Counted from the stretch's first letter, positions 1 to 11,866 are shown. The stretch: 64,000 nucleotides of DNA from Gamarada debralockiae (GCA_002803225.1 NXFV01000306.1:16179-80178); one strand, 5' to 3'. Numbers and translations: made by a program. Notes: generated by a model not told the origin, from the letters alone.

Positions 1-1086
1 ACAGGATACCAGTCCTTCAGACCGCTAAGGAGGACTGGACAACTCAGATTGTGACGATATTTCTTGAAATATCCATCCCTAACTGTACGGTAGTTGAAGC
101 ATTTAGGCAGTGAAATCCTCTAGAGCTAACTCGTCCATCGTTCCCGGTGTCTGAGCGTTCTGAGATCTTCTATTCCGATTAATCCAGTAGCACATATTTA
201 GGTTATTTGGGCTTGATCTAGGTAAGAGGGTCTTCGCGCCAGGCAATCAACGTCCAAAATACCAGCGGGGCTGAATTATCTTTCGTGGTCGTCTAGTATC
301 TTGGTGATATTTTTCTATCCCAGCCTCTTGGAACTGCCTTGAGTCTCCAAGTAATCTGGCACATGATGAGGGGGGGGGGAAGAGAACCTCAACATCTACA
401 GTAGGCACAAAAGATGAATCTTTGTGCAACAGCAGCCAATTTTCTCCTGTAAGAATTGATGAAGCCTTGAGGCTCTTCAGAATTTTGAAAGTCTAGAATG
501 GCCATAAGCGCCCAGAGGCTTTGCACAGCCTCAACTACGGTGGCCGGATCAAGTCGTTGCCCCGCGCCATGACACGATTGACAAGCAGCGCCAAACGAGG
601 GGACTTTCGCCTCATTCTAGCACCTTATCCACCCGGTCCACCTACATTCATTGAATCCAAACTTGAATCTCCACGACCCAGACGACGCAGCCTGCACGGC
701 CAAGTGAATCTCGTTGTTTTATTAAGGAGCTCAGCCTTCTACGTAACCCCGACATTGATTGCGCAAATAGCTGCTGAGATCCGCATAAGCCACGACGACC
801 GCCGCTTGCCTGCGCTGTGTACCTGCATACCATCGATCAACACCCAGCACGAGACATCGCCAGTTAAGATTGATACCTGCGACCCTGCGTGAAGAGAGAA
901 CGGCATTGTCTGTATATCATCATCCGCTCTGAACATGTCCCGGATGGAGCTGACAGCCTTTGTGTTTTGCAGAATCACCACAGCCTCCTGACAGTCCGGC
1001 GCTTTTGATCGTACTTCACGTCCGCGAATCGCTTCGAAATCGCATATCTGTGGTGGTTGAGGAAGGTCAATAAGTGATTAGATAAA
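1..1086. other. gene-free left edge upstream of NCS-1
   Basis: Only short overlapping open frames on both strands are seen here. None shows a recognisable domain, a splice pattern or protein-like composition. The right part is presumably promoter and 5' leader of the NCS-1 gene. The left part may belong to a gene outside the window. Confidence 0.5.
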
Positions 1087-2550
1087 ATGGGTAAATCGTA
1101 AGTAGACGAATTTTATGGTTATCTACACATCCCCGCATGCTGCATGGCATCTTCACCACACCAAGCGGGCGACCTCAAGGGAAAGCTAAACACACTCTTG
1201 ACCTTCGAGGTGCTCGAGAAGGTTACCCTCAACGATTCGAATTGGCTGGTTCGCTCCAGATGTCGCGCAACTCTGAGTCCTCGACCAAGGTCTTCCACCT
1301 CCCTGATCTGATGAAGCTGGAGGACAAGGCTTTTGCGACGCAAAACTTGTCAGATACGGTCACAGTTTGGGCAATTCCATATTACGCGCAGCGCAAGTAC
1401 TGGTTCAAGATATTTATCGGATTCAACTATGGCCTCTTTGCTTCCCTCCTCACTCACTGGACTCTGCATGGCATCCCAGACCCAACCTTCAGCGACGAGA
1501 ATGTCAGAATCTACCAATACCTCGCAGGAGATGCTGGCTTTCAACCCATGGAGGAGATATTTGGCGACCTGAAAATCAAACCTGCTCGCAAACTAAAGCC
1601 CAAGACTTCCCTTGACACAATCTCTCACACCCGCAAACGCAACTCAGATCTGGCCCCTGCTGAAGTTTCCCCGCCGCGATCTCCTTCCATCATGTCTCTG
1701 AAGTCAAAGCTATCATTCGATAGTTTCAAATTTGGACTCCGCCGAACCTCCAACAAGCTGGACATTGGAAACATCGCTGCGCAAGCTGTTGAAGGTGAAG
1801 ATGAACTAACTGGAGACCTTAGGCAATCCAAGCTCTCCCAGGAGCAGCTCAGTGAACTTCAGAGATCCACCCACTTCGACAAGAAGGAGTTGCAGCAATG
1901 GTACAAAGGTGAGTTCACCGTACACCTCTCCAATATGCTCTTGCTAATATGTCTCCAGGTTTCTTGAAAGACTGTCCCTCTGGCATGCTCACCAAGGAGG
2001 AATTCCAGAAGATTTACCGACAATTCTTCCCCTTCGGCGACCCTTCTTCCTTCGCGGATTATGTGTTCAACGTCTTCGATAGCGATAAGTCTGGTTCGAT
2101 CGATTTCAAGGAGTTCATCTGCGCTCTCAGTGTCACAAGCAGAGGAAAGATGGAGGATAAGCTCGATTGGGCATTCCAGCTCTATGATATTGACGGCGAT
2201 GGAAAGATCAGTTATGATGAGATGCTGGCGATCGTTGAGGCAATCTACAAGATGGTAAGTCTGCAACCAATAACCCTTGTTTGAGGTCACGTGGACACGA
2301 TTGTGTCCGCATGAGACCAGTCCTTCGTCAATGTAGTGAGTTTGAACGATGTGCTAATTGCCCGAAACAGGTCGGTTCCATGGTGAAGCTCCCCGCAGAC
2401 GAAGATACCCCTGAGAAGCGAGTGAAGAAGATCTTCCGCATGATGGACAAAGACGAGAACGGCAGTCTGGATATGGAGGAATTCAAGGAGGGCAGCAAGC
2501 GCGATGAGACGATTGTATCAGCCTTGTCACTCTACGACGGTCTCGTTTGA
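1087..2550 (+). CDS. NCS1: neuronal calcium sensor 1 (frequenin), EF-hand protein
   Basis: Four exons (1087-1097, 1823-1908, 1959-2254, 2371-2550) join in phase to give 190 residues, exactly the NCS-1 family length. The protein starts MGKS, which gives the N-myristoylation glycine typical of the family; this decides the start even though exon 1 is only 11 nt. Canonical EF-hand loops are visible ([36 protein letters not shown]), and the first EF hand near [10 protein letters not shown] is degenerate, as in other NCS-1 proteins. The C-terminus ends SLYDGLV. By family knowledge the protein is a membrane-associated calcium sensor acting on phosphatidylinositol 4-kinase and calcium tolerance. Intron 1 is 725 nt, very long for this genome. 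It ends with a CTAAC branch site and TAG, and it contains an open frame continuous with exon 2 (see findings). Identification is secure. Confidence 0.96.
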
Positions 2551-3011
2551 TTGTTCTGTTTTGGATGCGAGCGATTTCGATGTTGGCAGGTTAGACGGAG
2601 GGCGGTCTCCACGACTCCTAGGGTACTTTCTCCACTTTTGTATGCCCTGCGAAGATATGAATCATGGATGGATGGTCGATGTGGTCTTATATGGGAATGG
2701 GGAACGGCAGAGTGGTATTATTGCATGTTTTCAGCGTGGCCTGGCAAGTTTCCTGGGCTAGATACCGTGGCATGACTGATGATCGACATGCAATGAAAAA
2801 AGGATTCATGAATTGGGTTTTCAGATTGGTGATTAATTCGGTTCTTTGATCTCTACTCCATACACCGTCAAGTGATGCCTCCACTCTCGTACGTCATGTT
2901 TCATTATACCAACACTCTTAATCCAACACGCATTCGTATATCCATAATCATACTCTCAACAAACCTTCCCCGGCCCGTATCTCATTCAATCAAACTAAAT
3001 GAACGAACGAT

Positions 3012-5660
3012 TTACTTCTTATGTTTGCGGCTTCCTCCCTTACCCTTCTTCTGCGACTTCTTTGACTGCTTACCACTCACACCATCCCCAGCACCAGCTT
3101 CTTTCGCAAGCGCCCTCTCAGCAATAACCCTCGCCCGCCCCGCCTCCTGCTTCTCCCTCACCTCCATCCGTCTACGAATCTGCGCCTCAACAGCATCATT
3201 AACCGGCACCTGCTTCTTCGCATCCACCACCTTCGCCGCCTTCTTAGCAGCAACGCTCTGTCCCATCCCCGCTGCGACTCCAGCCTCATATTCAGCAGCC
3301 AGTTCGGCCTCATAAGCTTCGAAATCCGCACCGTCTTCGGGGGAGAACATGAACGCATGCATCTCGGCTGCTGTGAATCCTTGACTGTCGAGAATATGTT
3401 GATGGTGGGGATTGGTGCTGGCTTTGGCGTAGTATTCTTCGCGGATTTTCCGCGCTTCGCCGGCTCGTCGGATCTGTTCAGCTTCGTCGCAGTCCATGAA
3501 ATTTAGGTTCTTTTGGGCTTCCTGTCCGAGGCCGGGAAGACTAAAATATCCGGGGTTGGCAATTGTTCAATTGAGGTGAGTGATTAGAATAATGCTGATT
3601 TCTTTGATATCCGGTGGTAGCTCAACAAATGTGAGAGATTAGTAATCGACTTACTTCGTTTCTCCTTTCTCCCACTTCCTACCAGCAATGAGCATAGCAC
3701 GGTACTGTTCAGCTCTAAGATTGATCTCAACCTCCAACCTAGCCTCTCTCTTCTTCCACTTCTCGTGAGCTACGGAAGGAAAGCCCTTGGAGAGCTGAGC
3801 TTCGGCACCCTGTGCGAGTCGCACCTTACGAGAGCCCATAGTTCTCTTAAAGCACTCCACATCTTGCTCGATCTCGGCTGCGTCTTCTTCGTCGGTTTTG
3901 TTGGGCTTGCTAGGATGCTGAGAAGGAACGAGTCCTCTTTGAGGGGGATACATGCCGTCGAAGGGATGGAATCCCGCGAAAGAACCTCCTCCTTGATAGG
4001 GGTTGGCTGATGAAGCTGCTGTCACACTGTTTAGGTTCGTTCGGTTAGTTTAGAGGATTGAAAGGTGGAAGCATTGGTTTTTAGAAGAGACTTACTGTGT
4101 GCCTTCTCCTTGAGAAAGAATCCACGCTTCAGACGAAGCCCGTCCTTGAGAAGCAATCTCTCCCTGAGAGTCAAACTCTCCTAGATAAGGGACCAATCTC
4201 GGAGAACTCGCTCTCTGCCTAATACTCGCTGTGTTAGTTGGAGTGATTCAAAGGCGGAAAGGGATTGGGTGTTGCTTACCGTGCGCCAGCTCCATGAGAA
4301 GGAACTGCACTTAGAGAGGCAACCACTCCTTGAGATGCAACTACTCCTTGAGATGCAACCACTCCTTGAGATGCAACCACTCCTTGAGAAATACCAACAT
4401 TCTGAGAAGTACCAACATCTTCAGTAGTACCAACGTAGTGAGTAGTAATAACATCCTGATCAGTACCGACACGTTGTGATGGGGCAACTTCAGGTCGAGG
4501 TCCGAGTACCTTCTCACGCTCAGCCCTGTATAGGTGCCCGAGACGTCTCTTTCGATATTCCATCACTGCGAAACGCCGCGCATCCTCGTTCTTGTTCACG
4601 GCTTTTAGTTCATTCGCGATCGAACTTGAAGAGGCTGGAAATTGGGTATTGCCGTCCTGACTCGAACTGAGTGAGACTTGACTGCTGTCGGTCCTACTCG
4701 AACCCGCTGGAGCTTGCGTACTGGCGGGGTTACTCAAAGTCGCTGCAGCCTGTGTATTAATCGCTTTACTCGGGCTTGCTGGACATTGGCTATTAGCGAC
4801 CTTTGCGGAACTGAGAGCTTTCCGTGCAGCTATGCGTTCTTCTTTCGACATGACCATCCAGGTTTGCAAGTTTTTGACCTCATCATTCGTCCAATGATCG
4901 AGCTTCAAGTACTTTCTGAAGTCCTCAATGGGGGAATTGACGATAGCTTGGACCTGTGCGTCGGTGTCGATTTCCTGTAGAAGATCCGGGTCAGTAATCC
5001 CTCGGTATGGTCAGCGATCCCAATTACTGACCTGCTGGGTTTTGCCTTTATCCTTTCCGCCACTTTCAACCTTCTCAGTACCAACGAATACTAGAGAGAC
5101 AGGGACGTTAGTAATAGCTCATCTTATTTGGGTGATTCTGGGTATCTGCTCACGAACCTTTCATTGGGCATTTAATCTTGGCTTCCCCTTGAATCACTTC
5201 CTCTTCTGTTTTGTCCTCTTCCTCTCCCTCGGAGTCCGTCAGAAAGTCCTCTCCCGTCTCCGTATTCCACGTAATCTCTCCACCCTCGCTTTCGAATTGT
5301 GCTTCATCGAGAGCCAGGTTGAACTCCTATGTGGAAATTAGCAATCGTTCAGTTTATTGCAACGAGTCTGAGCATACTGACCTTCAAATACAACACGACC
5401 CGATTCCAATGTAGCCAGTTGATTTGCACTTTATGCATGACCTCTTCGATTTGGACATTCATACCCCACGTCAAGCCCTTTGCTTGCTCCAAGGTCAAGC
5501 CTGGGTGAACAAGTGACAACAGGGGGTCACCTGAAGGAGCATGATGAGAGGAGGAGGCGCGGTAGGGTTGCTTGTGCCGGAGTTTGTGGGGATGAGGGAT
5601 CGAACTCGTTCTTATGCGTTGAGACATGATGAGCAATTGGGCTTGCGGATAGGTAGTCAT
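3012..5660 (-). CDS. lysine-tailed protein of unknown function, with an apparent 1-nt frameshift in exon 2
   Basis: Seven minus-strand exons can be joined by good splice sites: 5660-5382, 5327-5158, 5090-5032, 4974-4280, 4218-4096, 4026-3655 and 3540-3012. All phases fit except inside exon 2. There the reading frame changes near the CCC run at about 5280-5282; with one base fewer the total is 742 codons. The predicted protein of about 741 residues has an acidic stretch (residues about 110-145), a Ser/Thr/Gln-rich middle with four perfect six-residue repeats of the type SQGVVA (about 4318-4390), a charged helical C-terminal part, and a Lys-rich tail ending KKGKGGSRKHKK that looks like a nuclear or nucleolar signal. 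I recognise no named domain. The gene converges on NCS-1 with about 460 nt between. It is either an intact gene with a sequencing error or a recently broken one. Confidence 0.7.
4318..4392 (-). repeat. coding minisatellite, 18-bp unit
   Basis: An 18-bp unit (plus strand CTCCTTGAGATGCAACCA with slight variation) is repeated about four times in tandem inside the unknown lysine-tailed gene, followed by a degenerate copy. Because the unit is a multiple of three, copy number can change without breaking the frame. Confidence 0.85.
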
Positions 5661-6467
5661 GATGCGGCGCCCAATTTTTCAGCGCAAGTCAGCGATTATC
5701 TGTTGTGTGTGGTTTCGAGGTCGCGGCAACTGAGCGATTGTGTTTCCAAGCAGGCGAGGCTATGATGGCGAGTCTTCGGCGGCTAACGCAAATGAAAAGC
5801 AAACTTCGGGCTTTGGACTGGAGAACATTCACCAAAGTCACGAGTTCAGAGTAGACGAGGAATAGCGCCGAGCTTCGAGGAGTACAAAAGAGCTTCCAGC
5901 GGTCAACAACTTGGCAACAACATATCATGACATCACCCGTCCCGCACGTGCGGCCTCCAACCTCACTTTCCCGACAAAGAACAATTAGAAGTAAGTCAAA
6001 ACATTGTCTTTCCTTTCAGTTGTTGTGTGTATATTTGTTTCGCTTTAACGGCTATTTGCCTCTTGCAATGTTTGTTTGATTTGAGTTGCATTGAGGAGAT
6101 TCTGGGAGGAGAGACTTGTGTCGCAACCACTTCACTTTCAGAACTTCGTGGCAGAAGTCAAGGGCGCAAGTCTCTTTGAGCAACATGACTTTGTGCGTTT
6201 CCAAAGATTGTAATTTCCAACAAAGGGTCTCGTTCCTAACAAATTCACCTGTTCATGGTGTCGAGAAGATTCAAGATGCTTCCATGACGCCATGGATCAG
6301 TCGCTGCCTTCTCTGGTTCGTCCTCACATGCTCACTTTGTTCGAGTAATTGAATACTTGGGTTCCGTGAATACTTGACTGCTTCTTCCTTCACTTCCTAT
6401 GTCAATTGTTCATCAAAAATGAGCGCGTCCACTTGTGAATAGTACTCTTGCTAACTGGTTCTCAGAG
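5661..6467. promoter_or_regulatory. divergent intergenic region, possible 5' leader intron
   Basis: This 0.8-kb gap separates two divergent genes. The last 20 bases before the plus-strand ATG at 6468 read as a strong 3' splice site (a CTAAC branch site followed by TTCTCAG). This suggests a 5' leader intron or an upstream exon of the next gene. I could not find a convincing coding upstream exon; the small frame at 6116-6352 looks non-coding. Confidence 0.4.
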
Positions 6468-7219
6468 ATGGCGCCGTTTTACAGCGGCCGTTTGCTTGCA
6501 GCCCCAATGAAACAACAATCATCTGTGACATCAAGAACGGCGCCTAAGAAGACCGGTGAGTTCTCCCTTATACAGCCCTTTATTTCAATTACTAACTTCA
6601 ACTAAAAGCTGCAGTTCTCAAAGCTGAGGAGCCACTCCCTAAACCCAAGATTACTGTTACCATTGAGATCACCCAGATATACGAAACCAAGACCTTCAAG
6701 AATAACAATCCTTTAGCTTGGTCCTGCATTACTGTCGACAAGTCAAAGCCTGTTGCGGTTACGAAGGAGGACGTGAGCGAGGAAACCGGTTTGGGTAGTG
6801 TTCAAGCTGAGGTCAACGATTCGGAGAAAGACAGACAAGCTACTGCGGGCACCATTATGAACGTGATCGAAGAAGCTGCTGTCACTGAGGAGGCTACTGC
6901 CGCTGAGGAACTGGATGTTACGGAAGGAAATGGTCTTGAGGAAGTAAATGGCGTTGCGGAAAGAAAGGATGTTGAGGAAGGAAATGGTGTTGTGAAGGGA
7001 GTCGGTGCTGTGGGCGAGGTTGCTAAGAGGGGTACCATCACAGAGGTGGTTACTGTTGAGGGTGCGGAAGTCGTGAAACCACAGTACAACCAGGGCCAAG
7101 GTCGTAGCTGGGCTTATGGTCAGAGTCAGTTTCACAGCGATGGTCGGCGTCGCAGCTGGGCTTATGGTTTGGAGAGAGACACCGAGCGACACATCCCCGC
7201 GGTCCGCCCGGAGTGGTAG
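6468..7219 (+). CDS. small protein of unknown function with C-terminal SWAYG repeats
   Basis: Two exons (6468-6555 and 6609-7219) around a 53-nt intron, which has an ACTAAC-like branch site and an AAAG acceptor, give 232 residues. The N-terminus is basic and Ser/Thr rich. The middle is highly acidic, with a run of low-complexity repeats rich in Glu, Val and Gly (residues about 95-180). The C-terminus contains two copies of a motif of the form GR-SWAYG separated by about 17 residues. No domain family is recognised. The gene converges on its right neighbour with only 133 nt between stop codons. It is probably a real gene because splice phase and composition agree; the start could lie in an upstream exon. 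Confidence 0.6.
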
Positions 7220-7352
7220 AGAAGGCTCTTGCTGAGTGGTGCCGATGAGAGATTGGAAACGAGGTTTCTTGTCTAGAATCATGCATGGCACAGCAGAATT
7301 TATCATCTCCACACTCGCTTTCAATCTCCCAATTCCATCCGTGACTTTTATT

Positions 7353-8317
7353 TCAATCTTTGGGTCTCAATCCCAAAGCTTCAATCCGCCTCTTCTTCTC
7401 CTCCAGCCATGGTCCTTCAGTCTCTTTCGTTCCCATTCTCCTTTGTGCTTCCTCAACCATCTCCTCATGCATCTCGACAGTAGAGCAAACCGAGAATTTA
7501 GCCACCATATCATCACCCCTCGCAATCATCTCCTCAACGTGCTTCCAACCCCTCTCATCCTTCTTCTTTGGTATCCGAAAATTACTCCCCACCCTCACAA
7601 CACTATCTCCACAAGAAGGACATCTCTTTAAATGATCTTCAGACAACTGATAATGTCTCGGAATAGTAATCACTTTCCGCCACCACAGATTCGGCTCATA
7701 CTTCTTCAACCTCTCATATTCCTCCTTATTCAAATCATTCTTCTCGTTCGTTTGATACCGCTTCCACAGCGCGTCGACGCTTCTCTTCTCCTGACTCTTT
7801 TCATTTGCGCGACTGTGCAGGCGAGCCTGATTTTCAAACGCAGCCTTCAATCTCGGCTCCCTCTCAGGCTTAGGTCGCACTTCCCAATCACCATACTCCG
7901 AGATGCGATAATCATTTCTGTCGGGATCATAAGCTGGTTTGATGCCCCTCCTGCATTGGGGTTTGGCGCAGATAAATTTCGGGCGCCACGAAGTCTGGCA
8001 GGCGACGTAATTGAGTCCTGTCCGACCGGGCGGAGAGGTCATCCAGTTGTAAGGGTAATATGGCTCAGGATTGCTGAGCAGATGGTGGCGGGTGTTTTCC
8101 GATATCTTTTGACAGAATTCAACCACTTTTCGGCCTGATTAATCAAGAGAACACACACCTGGTCATCGCCGTAAGGACAACATCCTCTTGAGCAGCCACG
8201 GATAGCTACATCTCCGATTCGGCACCCTACGAGGTTGGTGATGTCTGATCTGAGGAGTGTTAGTTTGTACTTGAGAGATGGGAAGGGGATGGATTTTTGG
8301 TACCTTTTGCAGGACAT
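7353..8317 (-). CDS. cysteine-containing protein of unknown function
   Basis: Three exons (8317-8304, 8249-8159, 8105-7353) with 54-nt and 53-nt introns join in phase to 285 residues. The 14-nt first exon encodes MSCKR. The N-terminal third has paired cysteines (CSRGCC, a PYGDDQ stretch, then CQTSW, ICAKPQCRRG), and a CPSCG motif lies near residue 200, so a zinc-binding fold is plausible. The central and C-terminal parts are highly charged and probably helical. No named domain was recognised. The start is chosen because it is the only ATG giving an open spliced frame; intron 2 removes the region where two frames compete. Confidence 0.65.
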
Positions 8318-8943
8318 CTTGATTTGTGGTTCGAATGTCGTTGGGGTGCTATTTTTAGAATTCAGGGGCTTCGGCAACGGGTATGGCAGATAAAGCCTTT
8401 GGATTGACGGGTCGTATCCTTTCTCGAATCGTCAGACTGTCAACCAATTTATTGTAATCAATTGAAAACGAGGAGAGAGTAATTGCATTCATTTAAAGGG
8501 GTTTGGAGGGACTTTGTATGAAAAATTTTGGCTTTTCAAGTGAGTCAGAAGCTGCGCCTCGATACGAGATAATCCGGGGAAACACGAGCTTCACGTGCTT
8601 AGTGGCTAGTCGTCTTGGTGTACAAAGTCTTGGACATCAACTCCTTTTGTCGTAACCCATTTGTAGCTTTTTATCATCATCAGTTAAGTTTGTCTACATC
8701 AATCCAACTCGCCGGCTCGGGAAGTTGTAAGCCCTAAGGCATGAAATGAGGCGTGATTCGTAGTCGTTCCGAACCCGAAAAGTCTCTCCGATGTCATCCA
8801 ATACTGAGATTTGCGTTCTGAAGTCACTTGAAGCAGTATTTTGAGATGATACAGACGATGAAAAATCTCATTGCAATTTGAAGAACTATCAAATCCTGTA
8901 ATCCATCAGAACCGAATTCTCTCGTCATGTAGATATTGGACCA

Positions 8944-9725
8944 TCACTTTGCAGCCGCAGCCATCTTCGCAAGTCTCTCCTGAGCCCTCTCTGCAACAAC
9001 TTTCTCATTCCAAATGTAAGTGATGCTCTTCTCTTGAGTCACTGCGTTCGCCCACTTCCAGAAAGCAGGAGCCTTGGCTTCAAGAGTAGTCAGGACGCTG
9101 TGTGGAAGGAGACCGTCGTACTTCGGAGAGCTCAGGACTCGAAGAAGGAAGGAACCTGTTTGGACCTGAAGGAAGTTAGCATTCATTTCCTCATTCAAAT
9201 TTACGGTTTCAAAGGACGATATATTCTCACCTCAGCAAGAGTCAAACGACTAGCACCGCCGAAGAACGGAGCTGCATCCTGCAACAAGGGCTCGATCTCC
9301 TTAACAATGGCATCCACGAAAACACCAGCCTCCTTCTCCTTCTCCTCCTTAGTCGCCCTCAACGCAGCAAAGAACAACCCATTAACCTTGGTAAAATACG
9401 TATCAACAAAGAAGTTGATCTTAGCTCTCTGCAAAGCTCCTCCTTCCTCAGAGCTGCTCTTCTCGAGATGGGAGGGGTGGGAGTCGACAAGGAATTGACA
9501 CACAATCGCTGATTCGGTCAGAATGATTCCATTATAGTCCAAGGCTGGGACGAGACCGCGTGGGTTGATGGCGAGGTATTCGGGGGTCCGAGGGACGGAG
9601 AGGTCTATGATTACGGTTTCGAAATCGAGACCGAGTTCGCGAAGGGCAATCTGGGAGCGATGGGCCCAGGGGCAGGAGTGGGAGGTATAGAGGGTGATCT
9701 TGGGAGGATTAGCGTTGGAACCCAT
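8944..9725 (-). CDS. glutathione S-transferase, omega-like
   Basis: Exons 9725-9231 and 9165-8944, split by a 65-nt intron, encode 238 residues, a typical cytosolic GST length. The N-terminal thioredoxin-like domain has the active-site Cys motif SCPWAHR (Cys at about 18) and the glutathione-binding NPRGLVPAL and ESAIVCQFL segments. The C-terminal part is all-helical. A catalytic cysteine rather than Tyr or Ser points to the omega or related thiol-transferase group, so glutathione-dependent reduction or dehydroascorbate-type chemistry is likelier than classical conjugation; this is inference from the family. The gene is divergent from Cns1, with a 412-nt shared intergenic region. Confidence 0.9.
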
Positions 9726-10137
9726 ATTGAGTATTTGAGTAAGATTCCTAAACTGTTCGAAGCTTATGAAAGGTAGATGAGGATAAAAAGGGGTGGATCA
9801 CGTGAAGTATCAACAAATTGAGATTGAATGAGGTGGATTTGAAGTAGAATCAAAAGAGTGAACCTCGCGACTTCACGGGGCAATCGGCTCTTATATCTCA
9901 GTGCATTCAAGAATATGCAGCCAATTTAGCCTCCGTTTTGGATGTGAGGTGATCCGGAGCTGGGATTGCGTCTGTGCCCCTCATTTGGATTTCTAAAGCT
10001 CTTATCGCGATGGTGGGGAGCTGATAAAACTTCCGCTCCACTCCGCCGACCCCGCCCAGCAGAAACAAAAGTCCTCGGCATTTTCAAATTGCTCACACAA
10101 CACAACCTTTCCTCAATCCTTCAAATCAACCAACAAG
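9726..10137. promoter_or_regulatory. bidirectional promoter between GST and Cns1
   Basis: This 412-nt gap separates two divergent start codons, so both promoters must lie here or overlap the genes. It holds no supported gene. No specific factor site is claimed. Confidence 0.5.
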
Positions 10138-11406
10138 ATGAAAATAGAAGAGCTTGCAGACAATTTTGGCTCTTCGGCCAAGGTCTCTGCGCCTCCCAAA
10201 CCCGATGAACCGATTCCAGGATCTGATCTCTTAACGCAAGCTATGAATGCGTTTGCCTCATCGAACGAAGCTGCGACACAAGATGGCACGACGCCTTCCT
10301 TACCTCCTGCCACGGCTGCGATGCGCAACAAATCCGCGGACGAGATGCTCAAAGATCTCAACAAAGTCCCTCTCTTCATGACCGAATTAGAAGAGAACGA
10401 CGAGCTCGAAGCTATGAAAGCGCTGGCATACGAAGGCACACCGGCAGAAGTCGCGCAAGGTTTCAAGGAGCGCGGGAACGAGTCTTTTAAAGAGAAAGGA
10501 TGGAAGGATGCTAAGGAGTTTTATGGGAAGGCTATACAAGTACTGTTGACCGAGGTGCGAAAAAGGCAAAAGGGCGAGGAGACCGAAGCAGGAGATGATC
10601 TGGAGGAGGTGAAGAAGGAGATCGGGATCCTGGAAGCATGTTTGGTGAATCGTGCAGCTTGCCATTTGGAATTGAAAAATTTCAGGAGCTGTGCGCAAGA
10701 CTGTGCTAGTGCCTTGCGGATTAATGGGAAGAACGTGAAGGCGTATTATAGATCTGCGAAAGCCCTGCTGGCGTTGAGCAAGATTCCTGAGGCGGACGAT
10801 GCGTGCGCGAGAGGCTTGGCTGTGGATCCGGAGAATAAGGCGTTGCAAAGCGTTGCGAAGGAGATCATTAAGAAGAATGAAGAGGTTGCGGCTAAGAAGA
10901 AGAAAGAGCTGGAACGGGAGGCGAGGAGGAAACAGGAGGACGCTACGTTGAAGGCTGCGCTCAAGGCGAGGGGCATTAAGACAAGGAAGACGGCGCAACC
11001 ACCGGAGATGGAGGATGCGAAGATTGAACTTGTGCCGGATCCGATTGACCCTACTTCAACGCTTAGTTTCCCGACGGTGTTACTCTATCCGCTGCATTTG
11101 GAATCAGATTTCATCAAATCTTTCAACGAGACGGAACTACTTGGTGATCATTTGAGCTATATTTTGCCTGTTCCTTGGGATAAAGAGGGCCAGTATACAC
11201 CAAATAGTGTCGAGTGTTACATGGAGACTGTTACTGGTGGGCTGGTCAAGGTTGGGAGGAAGGTATCATTGCTGAAGGCGCTGAGTTCTGGGAATATCGA
11301 GGTCGTGGATGAGGTGGTGAAGATATTTGTAGTTCCGAAGGCGAAGGCGGATGAATGGGTGCAGGAGTTCAAGAAGAAGAAGGCTGCTGAGAAACCTGGA
11401 CCCTGA
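10138..11406 (+). CDS. CNS1: Hsp90 co-chaperone Cns1/TTC4, TPR protein
   Basis: A single uninterrupted exon encodes 422 residues. Tetratricopeptide repeats lie at about residues 105-225, with the pattern FKERGNESFKEKGWKDAKEFYGKAI, then NRAACHLELKNF and KAYYRSAKALLALSKIPEA, preceded by the DELEAMKALAYEGTP segment typical of Cns1/TTC4. A basic helix follows (about 225-280). A C-terminal globular domain (about 285-410) contains the FPTVLLYPLHLESDFIKSF stretch and matches the Cns1 wheel domain. By family knowledge the protein links Hsp90/Hsp70 with translation elongation factor 2 folding and is essential in yeast. Absence of introns and full family length support an intact gene. Confidence 0.93.
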   Translation: MKIEELADNFGSSAKVSAPPKPDEPIPGSDLLTQAMNAFASSNEAATQDGTTPSLPPATAAMRNKSADEMLKDLNKVPLFMTELEENDELEAMKALAYEGTPAEVAQGFKERGNESFKEKGWKDAKEFYGKAIQVLLTEVRKRQKGEETEAGDDLEEVKKEIGILEACLVNRAACHLELKNFRSCAQDCASALRINGKNVKAYYRSAKALLALSKIPEADDACARGLAVDPENKALQSVAKEIIKKNEEVAAKKKKELEREARRKQEDATLKAALKARGIKTRKTAQPPEMEDAKIELVPDPIDPTSTLSFPTVLLYPLHLESDFIKSFNETELLGDHLSYILPVPWDKEGQYTPNSVECYMETVTGGLVKVGRKVSLLKALSSGNIEVVDEVVKIFVVPKAKADEWVQEFKKKKAAEKPGP

Positions 11407-11866
11407 ACAACGAGTGGGACTTGTCAACAGATTTCTCAACGTAGTATCTAGCGGCTGGTTCGGATCCAGGGCTACAAATTCAGTGTGGTCGAAGTGGACA
11501 TGGCGGCAGCGATGGCCACGGCAACGATGTTGGCCAGGGAGCCAGCCTATGATGGTTGTGTGAGACAGAGATGTTAGACGACAGCCAGCTGTGGTAACAT
11601 GTGTCGTTCGTGCACGTTCAGAACATGGATGTAAGTATCATTGAATGGACAGCGATTAAAACCTATGAGTACAGAGGCCAGTGAAATGGCCATGAAATCC
11701 ATCAACAAGACCAGAAGCAAAACCCCAACATGCCGCATGGTCCAATCGTCCACAAAAGAAATCTGCACATCAGTCCCACAGCCCATCCAACTTGTCCGGC
11801 CATACCTCAAACTCCAGCCAGCCTACCCAAACCATACCATGTTTCCAATTCCAATTATGGAGCCAC
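11407..11866. other. convergent 3' intergenic region
   Basis: About 460 nt between the stop codons of Cns1 (+) and the Xbp1-like gene (-). Only short shadow frames are present; presumably 3' untranslated regions of both genes. Confidence 0.5.

Noticed and set aside
521..892. 123-codon plus frame upstream of NCS-1
   Set aside because: No domain or start context, and frames of similar size overlap on the other strand; treated as chance.
4928..5341. 137-codon plus frame
   Set aside because: It is the antisense shadow of exons 2-4 of the lysine-tailed minus gene, whose splice phases agree.
8089..8160. Frameshift in the cysteine-containing gene at 8120-8150
   Set aside because: A 53-nt intron (8158-8106) resolves the frame change with proper splice ends.
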